A stretch of 13,423 bases of DNA from an uncultured Anaerotruncus sp. Lineage in GTDB: Bacteria; Bacillota; Clostridia; Oscillospirales; Ruminococcaceae. Position numbers and translations under genes: made by a program. The stretch's first letter is position 1. Every line of letters begins with the position of its first letter. The DNA lies in NCBI GenBank assembly GCA_910586875.1, contig CAJUJI010000072.1:1-13423 (forward strand), in the 5' to 3' direction. Positions 1 through 6,974 of this stretch are shown piece by piece. The notes under the pieces were generated by a model. That model searched no databases. It had not been told where the DNA came from and saw only the letters and a list, made by a program, of their open reading frames with translations.

Positions 1-211
1 GAGCTAACCGTCCAATTGACTCATTTTATCTGAGCGACGAAATTTATTATAATACATGTCCCTGAAAAATGCAAGAGAAAATTACAAAAAATTTAAAAGA
101 AATTTTACAATCGTAGAGGAAACCAGTTGCATAGGCAGAAATCCGGTTGAAAATTGTGCAAAACCGTCAAAAAATGCTGGGAATTGCGTTGCAAAACGTA
201 GAAGAAAAGGG

Positions 212-241
212 TTGTTCGGAGCAAACAACTTATGCTATAAT
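212..241 (+). promoter_or_regulatory. Candidate sigma-A promoter of the ruvCAB operon
   Basis: A perfect -10 box TATAAT lies at 236-241, preceded by TG at 233-234, which makes an extended -10 (TGCTATAAT). A partial -35, TTGTTC, lies at 212-217 with an 18-base spacer. An extended -10 compensates for a weak -35 in Gram-positive promoters. The start point would fall near 248, leaving about 180 nt of leader before ruvC. This is the best promoter match in the window, but it rests on consensus alone. Confidence 0.6.
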
Positions 242-247
242 AAGCAC

Positions 248-430
248 AGTCCAAATCGCGATGCTCATTAGAGCCGCATGGAATGCGGCTTTGCGGCGTA
301 AAATGCCATGTTGTGCTCGTTAGCGCATAACCAAAATGGGCTTTGCTGATTTTCATGCTGCAAAGCAGCAACCGGCGGCATCATAGGTGATGCCACTTCG
401 CTGATCAAACCAGGTGGGAGGCGCTTATCT
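248..430 (+). ncRNA. Possible structured 5' leader of ruvC
   Basis: Between the predicted start point and ruvC there is a row of small hairpins: 272-279/283-290 (perfect 8 bp, loop GGA), 295-299/303-307 (5 bp with one G-U, loop AAA), 312-317/322-327 (6 bp with one G-U, loop CGTT), 340-346/360-366 (7 bp) and 377-383/388-394 (perfect 7 bp, loop TAGG). None is followed by a T-run, so they are not ordinary terminators. I recognise no known riboswitch, T-box or 6S RNA. It could be a structured leader, a decaying genomic repeat or a small RNA; its status as RNA is inference. Confidence 0.3.
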
Positions 431-925
431 ATGGTGGTACTGGGGATCGACCCAGGCTATGCAATCGTCGGCTATGGGGCGGTCCAGTGCGTGCGCGGGC
501 AGTTTGCGCCTGTGCGCTTCGGCGCGATCACCACGCCCGCGGGAATGCCTTTTCCAGAGCGCCTGGAGATGATTTATAACGATATGACCTTGTTGCTCGA
601 CCGCACCAGGCCCGACGCGCTCTCGTTGGAGCAGCTATTCTTTACCAACAACAAAACCACCGGCATCGATGTTGCGCAGGCGCGGGGAATTATCCTGCTG
701 ACCGCGCAGCAGCACCGCGTGCCCGTTCATGAATATACGCCCATGCAGGTGAAACAGAGTGTTGTTGGGTATGGACGCGCCGAAAAAAAGCAGGTGATGG
801 AAATGACCCGTCAGCTGCTCCACCTGGACGCGGTACCACGTCCGGACGACACCGCGGACGCACTTGCGCTTGCAATCTGTCATGGAAATTGCGCCGGTTC
901 GCTGCTGGCGTATTTGAAAAAGTAG
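431..925 (+). CDS. ruvC: Crossover junction endodeoxyribonuclease RuvC
   Basis: RuvC is the Holliday-junction resolvase. It acts as a dimer, nicking two strands of a four-way junction symmetrically, and works with RuvAB in recombinational repair. The 164-residue protein has the usual family length. The RNase H-like active site is complete: D7 in the opening GIDPG motif, E67 in SLEQLFF, and the C-terminal acidic pair D140 and D143 in DDTADALA. The conserved stretch FTNNKTTGIDVAQARG (about 71-86) is also present. The start is supported by a strong Shine-Dalgarno (GGTGGGAGG, 413-421) nine bases ahead. It is first of ruvC-ruvA-ruvB, with 44 bases before ruvA, and is probably transcribed from the promoter at 212-241. 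Confidence 0.97.
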   Translation: MVVLGIDPGYAIVGYGAVQCVRGQFAPVRFGAITTPAGMPFPERLEMIYNDMTLLLDRTRPDALSLEQLFFTNNKTTGIDVAQARGIILLTAQQHRVPVHEYTPMQVKQSVVGYGRAEKKQVMEMTRQLLHLDAVPRPDDTADALALAICHGNCAGSLLAYLKK

Positions 926-969
926 CGCGCTTTTTGCAGCGCAGAAATGGCTTGTAAAGGGGTGCTGAC

Positions 970-1569
970 ATGTATTACTCGCTGACGGGAACGCTCATTC
1001 ATACCGAGCCTTACCTTGCCGTGGTGGAGTGCGGCGGAGTAGGCTACAAATGTATGACCACCTTGACCACCCTCTCCTGTCTGCCGCCGCAGGGAGAAAC
1101 GGTCACACTTTATACCCACCTCAATGTACGGGAGGGCGCGCTCGATCTATTTGGATTTTATTCGATGAACGAGCAAAACGCGTTCCGAACGTTAATCGGT
1201 GTTTCGGGGGTGGGGCCGAAATCCGCGCTGGCGATCCTTTCCGACCTGACGCCGGACCGTTTGGCGCTGTGCATCGCCGCGAAGGACGCCAAAACGCTGA
1301 CCCGTGCGCCTGGTGTTGGCACCAAGCTTGCGCAGCGGATCATTCTGGAGCTGAAGGACAAGCTCACACCGGAGGATTTGGAAGGCGGGATTGGCGATGT
1401 GGCAGCGCAGCTTGGAAATGACACCTCGAATATGAGCGAAGCGGTGGCAGCGCTTTGTGCGCTAGGCTACAACCAGTCGCAGGCGGCGACCGCCTTAGCG
1501 GGCCTGGATGCAAATACGCCGGTGGACGAGATGATTAAGCACGGGCTGAAAATAATTGCACGGATGTAA
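970..1569 (+). CDS. ruvA: Holliday junction branch migration protein RuvA
   Basis: RuvA forms a tetrameric platform that binds and opens the Holliday junction and recruits RuvB motors. The 199 residues match the family. An N-terminal OB-fold spans about 1-63 (starting MYYSLTGTL). Two helix-hairpin-helix DNA-binding motifs follow: LIGVSGVGPKSALAIL (75-90) and TRAPGVGTKLAQRIIL (111-126). A flexible acidic linker (about 133-155) leads to the small C-terminal three-helix domain (about 156-199) that contacts RuvB. The start follows AAAGGGG (956-962) by seven bases. Nothing seems missing. The ruvB Shine-Dalgarno overlaps the ruvA stop, so translation of the two is probably coupled. Confidence 0.97.
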   Translation: MYYSLTGTLIHTEPYLAVVECGGVGYKCMTTLTTLSCLPPQGETVTLYTHLNVREGALDLFGFYSMNEQNAFRTLIGVSGVGPKSALAILSDLTPDRLALCIAAKDAKTLTRAPGVGTKLAQRIILELKDKLTPEDLEGGIGDVAAQLGNDTSNMSEAVAALCALGYNQSQAATALAGLDANTPVDEMIKHGLKIIARM

Positions 1570-1583
1570 GGGGGCGATAAGCG

Positions 1584-2639
1584 ATGTTCGACCATGAGAT
1601 GGATTTTGAAAATCGAATTGTGGTGCCGGATTATGCGCCGGAAGATACGGATATTGAAACCTCTCTGCGTCCGCGCACGTTGGCCGATTACATCGGGCAG
1701 GAAAAGGTCAAGGAAAACATGACCGTGTTTATCCAGGCCGCCAAAGGGCGCGGAGAACCGCTGGATCATGTGCTGCTTTACGGGCCGCCTGGACTGGGCA
1801 AAACGACCCTTTCCAATATCATTGCAAACGAGATGAACGTGAATATTCGCGTAACCAGCGGTCCAGCGATCGAAAAACCCGGGGATTTGGCGGCACTTCT
1901 CACAAATCTCGCGCCAAATGATATACTATTCATAGATGAAATTCATCGGCTCTCCCGCGCGGTAGAGGAGGTGCTCTATCCGGCAATGGAGGACTACGCG
2001 CTGGACATCATCATCGGCAAGGGGCCGTCTGCACGCTCCATCCGCATCGACCTGCCGCATTTTACGCTAATCGGCGCGACCACGCGCGCAGGACAGCTCA
2101 CCTCTCCGCTACGAGACCGGTTTGGAGTGCTGCAAAGGCTGGAGCTATATAACACAGAGGAGCTATGCACAATTGTGCGGCGCAGCGCCGGTATTTTGGG
2201 GATCACCTGCGAGCCTGACGGAGCTTACGAGCTGGCGCGCCGCAGCCGTGGTACGCCGCGCATTGCAAACCGCCTTCTCAAGCGGGTGCGCGACTTTGCG
2301 CAGGTCATGGGAGACGGCGTGATCACTCAGAAGATCGCCTCTGTTGCACTGGATCGGTTAGAAATCGACCAACTGGGGCTGGATGCGGGAGACCGCCGCA
2401 TTTTAGAGACAATCATCCGCAACTATAACGGCGGGCCGGTGGGACTGGAAACGCTGGCAGCGGCCTGCGGGGAAGAATCGGTCACAATTGAGGATGTGGT
2501 GGAGCCGTTTTTGATGCAGCTGGGATTTCTCTCACGCACGCCGCGCGGACGTTGCGCGACCCTGCTGGCATATGAGCATCTGGGCATCAAGCCGAATCCA
2601 CAGGTGCTGGCCGCACCTGATCAGCTGACGTTGGGTTAA
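1584..2639 (+). CDS. ruvB: Holliday junction branch migration ATPase RuvB
   Basis: RuvB is the hexameric AAA+ motor that pulls DNA through the RuvA-bound junction to drive branch migration. At 351 residues it has the usual length. Visible motifs are Walker A GPPGLGKT (67-74), Walker B DILFIDE (113-119), sensor 1 GATTR (164-168), the arginine-finger region PLRDRFG (175-181) and the sensor 2 stretch RGTPRIANRLLKR (222-234). The C-terminal winged-helix domain (about 265-335) contains YNGGPVGLETLA and ends with the typical RTPRGR (318-323). The N-terminal ~35 residues carry the typical RPRTLADYIGQE entry. The start lies nine bases after AAGGGGG (1568-1574) and 14 bases after the ruvA stop. It ends the ruv operon; the hairpin at 2651-2686 follows immediately. 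Confidence 0.98.
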   Translation: MFDHEMDFENRIVVPDYAPEDTDIETSLRPRTLADYIGQEKVKENMTVFIQAAKGRGEPLDHVLLYGPPGLGKTTLSNIIANEMNVNIRVTSGPAIEKPGDLAALLTNLAPNDILFIDEIHRLSRAVEEVLYPAMEDYALDIIIGKGPSARSIRIDLPHFTLIGATTRAGQLTSPLRDRFGVLQRLELYNTEELCTIVRRSAGILGITCEPDGAYELARRSRGTPRIANRLLKRVRDFAQVMGDGVITQKIASVALDRLEIDQLGLDAGDRRILETIIRNYNGGPVGLETLAAACGEESVTIEDVVEPFLMQLGFLSRTPRGRCATLLAYEHLGIKPNPQVLAAPDQLTLG

Positions 2640-2650
2640 AGGACGCGTTT

Positions 2651-2686
2651 CGACCGGTCAAAATCCAGTCGGATTTTGACCGGTCG
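2651..2686. repeat. Perfect 16-bp inverted repeat after ruvB
   Basis: The arms at 2651-2666 and 2671-2686 are perfectly complementary, separated by the tetraloop AGTC. The hairpin starts 11 bases after the ruvB stop. Each arm contains the self-complementary octamer GACCGGTC. The position suggests the 3' end of the ruv mRNA, but no T-run follows on either strand, so it is not a canonical intrinsic terminator. It may protect the mRNA end, bind a protein, or terminate weakly. Confidence 0.8.
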
Positions 2687-2687
2687 A

Positions 2688-2807
2688 CCAAAGGTGCCGC
2701 CTTTGGAATCCGCAGCCTTTTGACTGTCGCCGCAGCGACGTGCAGAGGCCAACCGCCGCGTAGCGGCGGCTCTTAGGCCGGAGCAAAAAGGCTGGCGAAA
2801 ACTTTTT
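2688..2807 (+). repeat. Nested inverted repeats between ruvB and glmM
   Basis: This stretch packs several inverted repeats: CCAAAGG/CCTTTGG (2688-2694/2700-2706), an outer pair CAGCCTTTT/AAAAGGCTG (2713-2721/2786-2794) enclosing GTCGC/GCGAC (2726-2730/2735-2739, loop CGCA), and CCGCCGC/GCGGCGG (2753-2759/2763-2769, loop GTA). Together they fold on paper as a multi-branched structure closed by the outer stem, followed after eight bases by TTTTT (2803-2807). It could be a dispersed intergenic repeat, a non-coding RNA or an elaborate terminator. I cannot identify a known family, and no target-site duplication is evident. Confidence 0.5.
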
Positions 2808-2905
2808 ATTCCTTGACCTTTTTCCTATGTTGGGAGAGAGGCTGGGGTGAAGCGCGTGGCGCAGAGTTGAGATATGTTTTAACTACATAAGATAGGAGAA
2901 AGAGG

Positions 2906-4249
2906 ATGGGTAGAATTTTTGGGACCGACGGAGTTCGAGGGATTGCCAATGGAGACTTGACCATTGAGCTCGCAATGAATATTGGGCGCGCGGCGGCGAT
3001 GGTGGTGGAGCGCGCTTGCGGGCAGCGTCCGACCTTCCTGCTGGGCAAGGACACCCGCATCTCCTCAGACATGCTCGAAAGCGCAATTGCCGCAGGGCTA
3101 TGCAGCGCCGGTGCACAGGTGCTTTGTCTGGGGGTTGTGCCGACGCCTGCGGTCGCTTACCTCATAACCAAATACGGCGCACAGGCGGGTATCATGCTCT
3201 CCGCAAGCCACAACCCTTATGAATACAACGGCATCAAAATTTTCAACGGCGAAGGCTTCAAGCTGCGCGACGAGCAGGAGGACGAGATCGAACGGATTGT
3301 ACTGGACGGCGAGCTGCCCTATGAAATCAAGCCGGCCAGCGATATCGGCACGGTCGCCCATGTACAGCGGGCGGCAGAGGATTATATCGAGCATCTGACC
3401 AGCACGGTCAAGGGGGACCTGAGCGGGCTGCGGGTGGCCATCGACTGCGCAAACGGCAGCGCCAGCGTAACCGCAAAAAAGCTGTTTTGCGGGCTGGGAG
3501 CGGACTGCGATATTTTCCACAACGAACCGGATGGGATCAACGTCAACTGGCGCTGTGGCTCCACCCATGTTCAGGAGCTGGGAAAGCTGGTGCGGCAGGG
3601 GCATTACGACTGCGGGCTGGCATTCGACGGCGATGCAGACCGCTGTTTAGCGGTGGATGAAAACGGCGAAATTGTAGACGGCGACCGGCTTTTGGCGATG
3701 TTTGCATACCATCTGAAGGAACAGGGCAAGCTGCTCAATAACACCCTGGTGGTCACTGTAATGAGCAATCTGGGGCTGTTTAAATTTGCTGAGCGGCACG
3801 GCATCAACACCCGTGCGACAGCGGTCGGCGACCGGTATGTGCTGGAATGTATGCTGGCGGAGGATTTCTGTATCGGCGGCGAACAGTCGGGGCACATTAT
3901 CTTCCGGGATTATATGACCACCGGCGACGGGCAGCTTTCCGGCATTCAGCTTTTAAGCCTGCTCAAAAGCTGGGGCAAGCCGCTTTCCGAGGCTGCGGGG
4001 CTGATGAAAACCTATCCGCAGACGCTGCTGAACATCAAGGCAACCCCCAAAATGAAGGCGGCGCTGCAAACCAGCTATCATATTCAGCACACCATAAAAA
4101 AGCAAAATGAGGCGATGGCCGGTGAAGGGCGCATTCTGGTGCGCGCGTCCGGCACCGAGCCGTTGATACGCATTATGGTAGAGGGCAAAGAGCTTGCACA
4201 AATCGAGGCGGTCGCACAGCAGATCGCGCAGGCAATCACGGCGGAATAA
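2906..4249 (+). CDS. glmM: Phosphoglucosamine mutase GlmM
   Basis: GlmM interconverts glucosamine-6-phosphate and glucosamine-1-phosphate, the step before UDP-GlcNAc synthesis for peptidoglycan. It is an alpha-D-phosphohexomutase of 447 residues, the usual family size. It opens with the characteristic FGTDGVRG (5-12). The phosphoserine loop is GIMLSASHNP (95-104) with the catalytic serine at 101. The Mg2+ site is DGDADR (241-246), the sugar-binding loop GGEQSGH (324-330) and the phosphate-binding loop RASGTEPLIR (413-422). All four domains are intact. An AGGAGA Shine-Dalgarno (2894-2899) precedes the ATG by six bases. I found no firm promoter in the 266-base gap upstream. The next gene follows after 11 bases, so the two are probably cotranscribed. 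Confidence 0.97.
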   Translation: MGRIFGTDGVRGIANGDLTIELAMNIGRAAAMVVERACGQRPTFLLGKDTRISSDMLESAIAAGLCSAGAQVLCLGVVPTPAVAYLITKYGAQAGIMLSASHNPYEYNGIKIFNGEGFKLRDEQEDEIERIVLDGELPYEIKPASDIGTVAHVQRAAEDYIEHLTSTVKGDLSGLRVAIDCANGSASVTAKKLFCGLGADCDIFHNEPDGINVNWRCGSTHVQELGKLVRQGHYDCGLAFDGDADRCLAVDENGEIVDGDRLLAMFAYHLKEQGKLLNNTLVVTVMSNLGLFKFAERHGINTRATAVGDRYVLECMLAEDFCIGGEQSGHIIFRDYMTTGDGQLSGIQLLSLLKSWGKPLSEAAGLMKTYPQTLLNIKATPKMKAALQTSYHIQHTIKKQNEAMAGEGRILVRASGTEPLIRIMVEGKELAQIEAVAQQIAQAITAE

Positions 4250-4260
4250 GGAGGAAGCGG

Positions 4261-5121
4261 ATGAGAGCGGCAGCCGACTGGAAAGATTTTGAGATACTCG
4301 ACGCCAGCGCGGGTGAAAAGCTGGAGCGCTGGGGGCCGGTGGTGCTTGCGCGGCCGGACCCGCAGGTGATCTGGAACACCCCGAAGGGGGCGCTCTGGGA
4401 TACGGCAAATGCGCGCTACCATCGCTCGGCGAGCGGCGGCGGCAGCTGGTCGGTGCGCTCGATGCCCCGCGCCGAGTGGGAGATTGGCTATCGGGCGCTG
4501 CGGTTCCACATCCGCCCGACCGGCTTTAAGCACACAGGGCTGTTTCCCGAGCAGGCGGTCAACTGGGATTGGCTGACCACCACCATTCAAAACGCAGGCC
4601 GGCCGCTTTCGGTGCTGAATCTGTTCGCCTACACCGGCGGCGCCACCCTAGCCTGCGCAGCGGCAGGCGCAAGGGTCTGTCATGTGGACGCCTCCAAGGG
4701 GATGGTGCAGTGGGCGCGGGAGAACGCCGCGCTTTCCGGATTATCGGACAAGCCGGTTCGCTGGATTGTCGACGACTGCAAAAAATTTGTGGAGCGGGAG
4801 ATCCGGCGCGGAGTGCGCTATGACGGGATTGTGATGGACCCGCCCAGCTACGGGCGCGGCCCAAACGGAGAGGTGTGGAAGCTGGAGGACAGCATTTATG
4901 AGCTGGTGCAAACCTGCGCGCAGGTGCTCTCCCCGCAGGCGGAGTTCTTCCTGCTCAACTCTTACACAACCGGGCTTTCCCCTTCTGTGATGGGCTACAT
5001 TCTGTCGGTCACGGTTGCGCGGGAGCATGGCGGACATGTCAGCGCGGACGAGATCGGCCTGCCAGTGAAAAGCAGCGGTTTGGTGCTGCCTTGCGGAGCA
5101 ACCTCTATTTGGAAAAGGTAG
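4261..5121 (+). CDS. Class I SAM-dependent methyltransferase, RlmI/RlmK-like
   Basis: This is a 286-residue Rossmann-fold methyltransferase. The SAM-binding motif I is LNLFAYTGGATLACAAAGA (119-137), followed by the acidic motif VDAS (142-145) and WARENAALSGL (151-161). Motif IV is DPPSYGRG (193-200), where RlmI-type rRNA cytosine-C5 methyltransferases usually read DPPxF. The overall pattern fits COG1092-type enzymes, but the N-terminal PUA RNA-binding domain of RlmI is absent. In its place are ~100 residues with a tryptophan-rich, beta-like character. Substrate is therefore unknown; rRNA or tRNA is the likeliest. AAGGAGG (4248-4254) overlaps the glmM stop and lies six bases before the ATG, so it is probably coupled to glmM. 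Confidence 0.85.
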   Translation: MRAAADWKDFEILDASAGEKLERWGPVVLARPDPQVIWNTPKGALWDTANARYHRSASGGGSWSVRSMPRAEWEIGYRALRFHIRPTGFKHTGLFPEQAVNWDWLTTTIQNAGRPLSVLNLFAYTGGATLACAAAGARVCHVDASKGMVQWARENAALSGLSDKPVRWIVDDCKKFVEREIRRGVRYDGIVMDPPSYGRGPNGEVWKLEDSIYELVQTCAQVLSPQAEFFLLNSYTTGLSPSVMGYILSVTVAREHGGHVSADEIGLPVKSSGLVLPCGATSIWKR

Positions 5122-5256
5122 TTCATACTGCCGGCGCAAGCTTTTTTCTCACGTACAGCGTGGCAAAGGCTCTGCGCCAGCACTCGTATAAACCCTCCCG
5201 CACCGCGGGAACACAAAGGCGTGCAGCCGCAAAAAAACTAGAGAAGGAATTTCATT
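5122..5256 (+). other. Intergenic gap before ecfA1 with weak promoter-like signals
   Basis: A weak stem (GGTAG 5117-5121 with CTGCC 5128-5132) is followed nine bases later by six Ts (5142-5147), a poor terminator candidate. A TATAAA (5187-5192) could be a -10, but I see no good -35. A perfect 6-bp hairpin, TCCCGC/GCGGGA (5196-5201/5205-5210), lies in the leader. The ecfA1 operon may start here, yet read-through from glmM is just as possible. Confidence 0.25.
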
Positions 5257-6108
5257 ATGGGAGACATCATTACCGCAAAGGACATCACCTTTGGTTATCC
5301 AAAGGAGAACAACGAACGAACTATCGTACTGCGGGGCGTGAGCCTCACCATCCAGGAGGGCGAGTTTGTCGCAATTCTGGGGCACAACGGCTCCGGCAAA
5401 TCCACCATTGCAAAGCATATGAATGCGATTCTGCTGCCTGACGGGGGCACAATGACCGTTTGCGGCATTGATACCCGCGATGAAGCGCAGCTATACGACA
5501 TTCGCTGCCAGGTCGGGATGGTATTTCAAAATCCCGACAACCAGATTGTTGCAACCATCGTAGAGGAGGATGTGGCATTCGGGCCGGAAAATATGGGGGT
5601 TGCGCCACAGAAAATCCGCGAGCTGGTGGACGAGTCGCTGGCGGATGTGGGGATGAGCGAGTACAAAACCCATGCGCCGCACCAGCTCTCGGGCGGGCAG
5701 AAGCAACGCATTGCGATTGCGGGGATCATCGCCATGCGCCCGCGCTGTATCGTGCTCGACGAGCCGACCGCCATGCTCGACCCAAAGGGCCGGCGGGAGG
5801 TTATGCGCACCATCAAACGCCTGAACCGCGAGCACGGCATCACGATTGTGCTGATCACCCATTATATGGAGGAGGCAGCGCAGTGCAGCCGCGTGGTGGT
5901 GATGGATGACGGACGCATCCTTTACGACGACACCCCGCGCGCCGTTTTTTCCCATGTGCAGCAGCTAAAGGCGGTAGGACTGGATGTGCCGCAGGCGACC
6001 GAGCTGGCCTGGGAGCTGCGGCAGGCCGGCTATGCAATTCCCGCGGACATCCTCACCGAGGAGGAGTGCGCGGATGCGATGATCAAGCTATTGGAGGCGA
6101 ACCGATGA
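5257..6108 (+). CDS. ecfA1: Energy-coupling factor transporter ATPase EcfA1
   Basis: EcfA1 is one of two ABC ATPases that power group II ECF transporters, which take up vitamins and metal micronutrients through interchangeable S components. The 283-residue protein carries every ABC motif: Walker A GHNGSGKST (42-50), Q-loop VFQNPDNQ (89-96), signature LSGGQKQR (144-151), Walker B IVLDEP with D168-E169, D-loop LDP, and H-loop H202 in LITHYMEE. The FGPENMG stretch (108-114) is typical of CbiO/EcfA proteins and belongs to the region contacting EcfT. The start lies eight bases after GAAGGA (5243-5248). Its stop overlaps the ecfA2 start (ATGA). It is called ecfA1 because, as in Bacillus, it is first in the order A-A'-T-truA. 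Confidence 0.95.
   Translation: MGDIITAKDITFGYPKENNERTIVLRGVSLTIQEGEFVAILGHNGSGKSTIAKHMNAILLPDGGTMTVCGIDTRDEAQLYDIRCQVGMVFQNPDNQIVATIVEEDVAFGPENMGVAPQKIRELVDESLADVGMSEYKTHAPHQLSGGQKQRIAIAGIIAMRPRCIVLDEPTAMLDPKGRREVMRTIKRLNREHGITIVLITHYMEEAAQCSRVVVMDDGRILYDDTPRAVFSHVQQLKAVGLDVPQATELAWELRQAGYAIPADILTEEECADAMIKLLEANR
6093..6107 (+). promoter_or_regulatory. Shine-Dalgarno fixing the ecfA2 start
   Basis: GGAGG at 6093-6097, inside the end of ecfA1, lies seven bases ahead of ATG 6105-6107. This ATG overlaps the ecfA1 stop TGA (6106-6108). It argues against the longer frame from 6066, which would add 13 residues unlike the family N-terminus. Confidence 0.85.
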
Positions 6109-6974
6109 TTGCGATTAAAACCGAGGATCTGACCTATATTTATTCGGCAGGTACCCCATTTGAAAAGGTGGCGGTCGATCACATCAACCTCGAGATCGAG
6201 CAGGGGGAGTTTGTTGGTGTAATTGGACACACCGGCTCGGGCAAGTCCACCCTGATCCAGCATTTTAACGGACTGCTCAAACCGACCTCTGGTAAAATTT
6301 ATATCAATGGCACCGACCTTTGGGCGGAGAAAACCAATCTGCGCGAGTATCGCTTTAAGGTGGGGCTGGTATTTCAGTATCCGGAATATCAGCTTTTTGA
6401 GGAGACGGTCTATAAAGACATTGCGTTCGGGCCGGCCAACATGGGGCTCTCTGCGGCAGAGATAGACGAGCGGGTGCGCCAGGCCGCGGCGTTTGTCGAC
6501 CTCAAACCGCACCATATGGAAAAATCGCCGTTCGAGCTCTCCGGCGGACAGAAACGGCGGGTGGCAATTGCGGGGGTGCTCGCGATGAATCCGGACATTC
6601 TGGTGCTGGACGAGCCGACCGCCGGACTGGACCCCAAGGGGCGGGAACGCATTCTAGGGCAGATCAAGGCGTATCACAAGCAGCGCAAAAACACCGTGCT
6701 GCTTGTCTCCCACAGCATGGAGGATATCGCAAAATATGCCCATAAGGTGTTGGTGCTCAGCCGCGCGGGTGTGGTGATGTATGACAATGTGGACCGCGTC
6801 TTCTCCCGCGCCAACGAGATCGAACAGATCGGGCTTTCGGTGCCGCAGGTGACCCGCGTTTTTGAGCGGCTGCGCGCGCATGGCTTTGCGGTGAGCGACA
6901 GCGTGTACACGCTGGACTACGCCCGTCAAGAGCTGCTGACGCTGCTGGAGAAGGGAGGCGTGCCCCATGCTTAA
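6105..6974 (+). CDS. ecfA2: Energy-coupling factor transporter ATPase EcfA2
   Basis: This is the second ATPase of the ECF module. It forms a heterodimer with EcfA1 that binds the EcfT coupling helices. From the chosen start it has 289 residues, beginning MIAIKTEDL, the usual form. It contains the GTPFE segment (16-20) typical of EcfA2. Motifs are Walker A GHTGSGKST (41-49), Q-loop VFQYPEYQ (89-96), signature LSGGQKRR (145-152), Walker B ILVLDEP with D169-E170, D-loop LDP and H-loop H203 in LVSHSMED. FGPANMG (108-114) parallels EcfA1. Both composite sites therefore look catalytically complete. The ecfT start lies inside its last codons (8-base overlap), so the three subunits are translationally coupled. 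Confidence 0.95.
   Translation: MIAIKTEDLTYIYSAGTPFEKVAVDHINLEIEQGEFVGVIGHTGSGKSTLIQHFNGLLKPTSGKIYINGTDLWAEKTNLREYRFKVGLVFQYPEYQLFEETVYKDIAFGPANMGLSAAEIDERVRQAAAFVDLKPHHMEKSPFELSGGQKRRVAIAGVLAMNPDILVLDEPTAGLDPKGRERILGQIKAYHKQRKNTVLLVSHSMEDIAKYAHKVLVLSRAGVVMYDNVDRVFSRANEIEQIGLSVPQVTRVFERLRAHGFAVSDSVYTLDYARQELLTLLEKGGVPHA

Larger units (their letters stand above)
1..430. other. Non-coding region upstream of ruvC
   Basis: No convincing gene lies in these 430 bases. The first ~245 are AT-rich with many A runs, unlike the GC-rich remainder of the window. They contain a perfect AT-only inverted repeat (7-bp arms at 88-94 and 100-106). A 71-codon open frame from 56 to 271 has no Shine-Dalgarno site, begins just after a TATAAT at 48-53, and resembles no family I know, so I treat it as non-coding. 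The TATAAT at 48-53 lacks a well-placed -35: the TTGACT at 16-21 is 26 bases away. The second half is the promoter and leader listed separately. The end of an upstream gene is not visible. Confidence 0.6.

Noticed and set aside
56..271. 71-codon open frame ahead of ruvC
   Set aside because: No ribosome binding site, begins right at a TATAAT, overlaps the better promoter at 212-241, and shows no recognisable family.
2713..2794. Miniature transposable element bounded by 9-base inverted repeats
   Set aside because: No target-site duplication was visible, and the terminal repeats are short; I kept it only as a structured repeat.
5091..5441. 116-codon frame bridging the methyltransferase and ecfA1
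   Set aside because: It overlaps both flanking genes out of frame and has no coding signature.
6066..6104. Longer N-terminus for ecfA2
   Set aside because: The 13 extra residues are unlike EcfA2; ATG 6105 overlaps the ecfA1 stop and has a good Shine-Dalgarno site.
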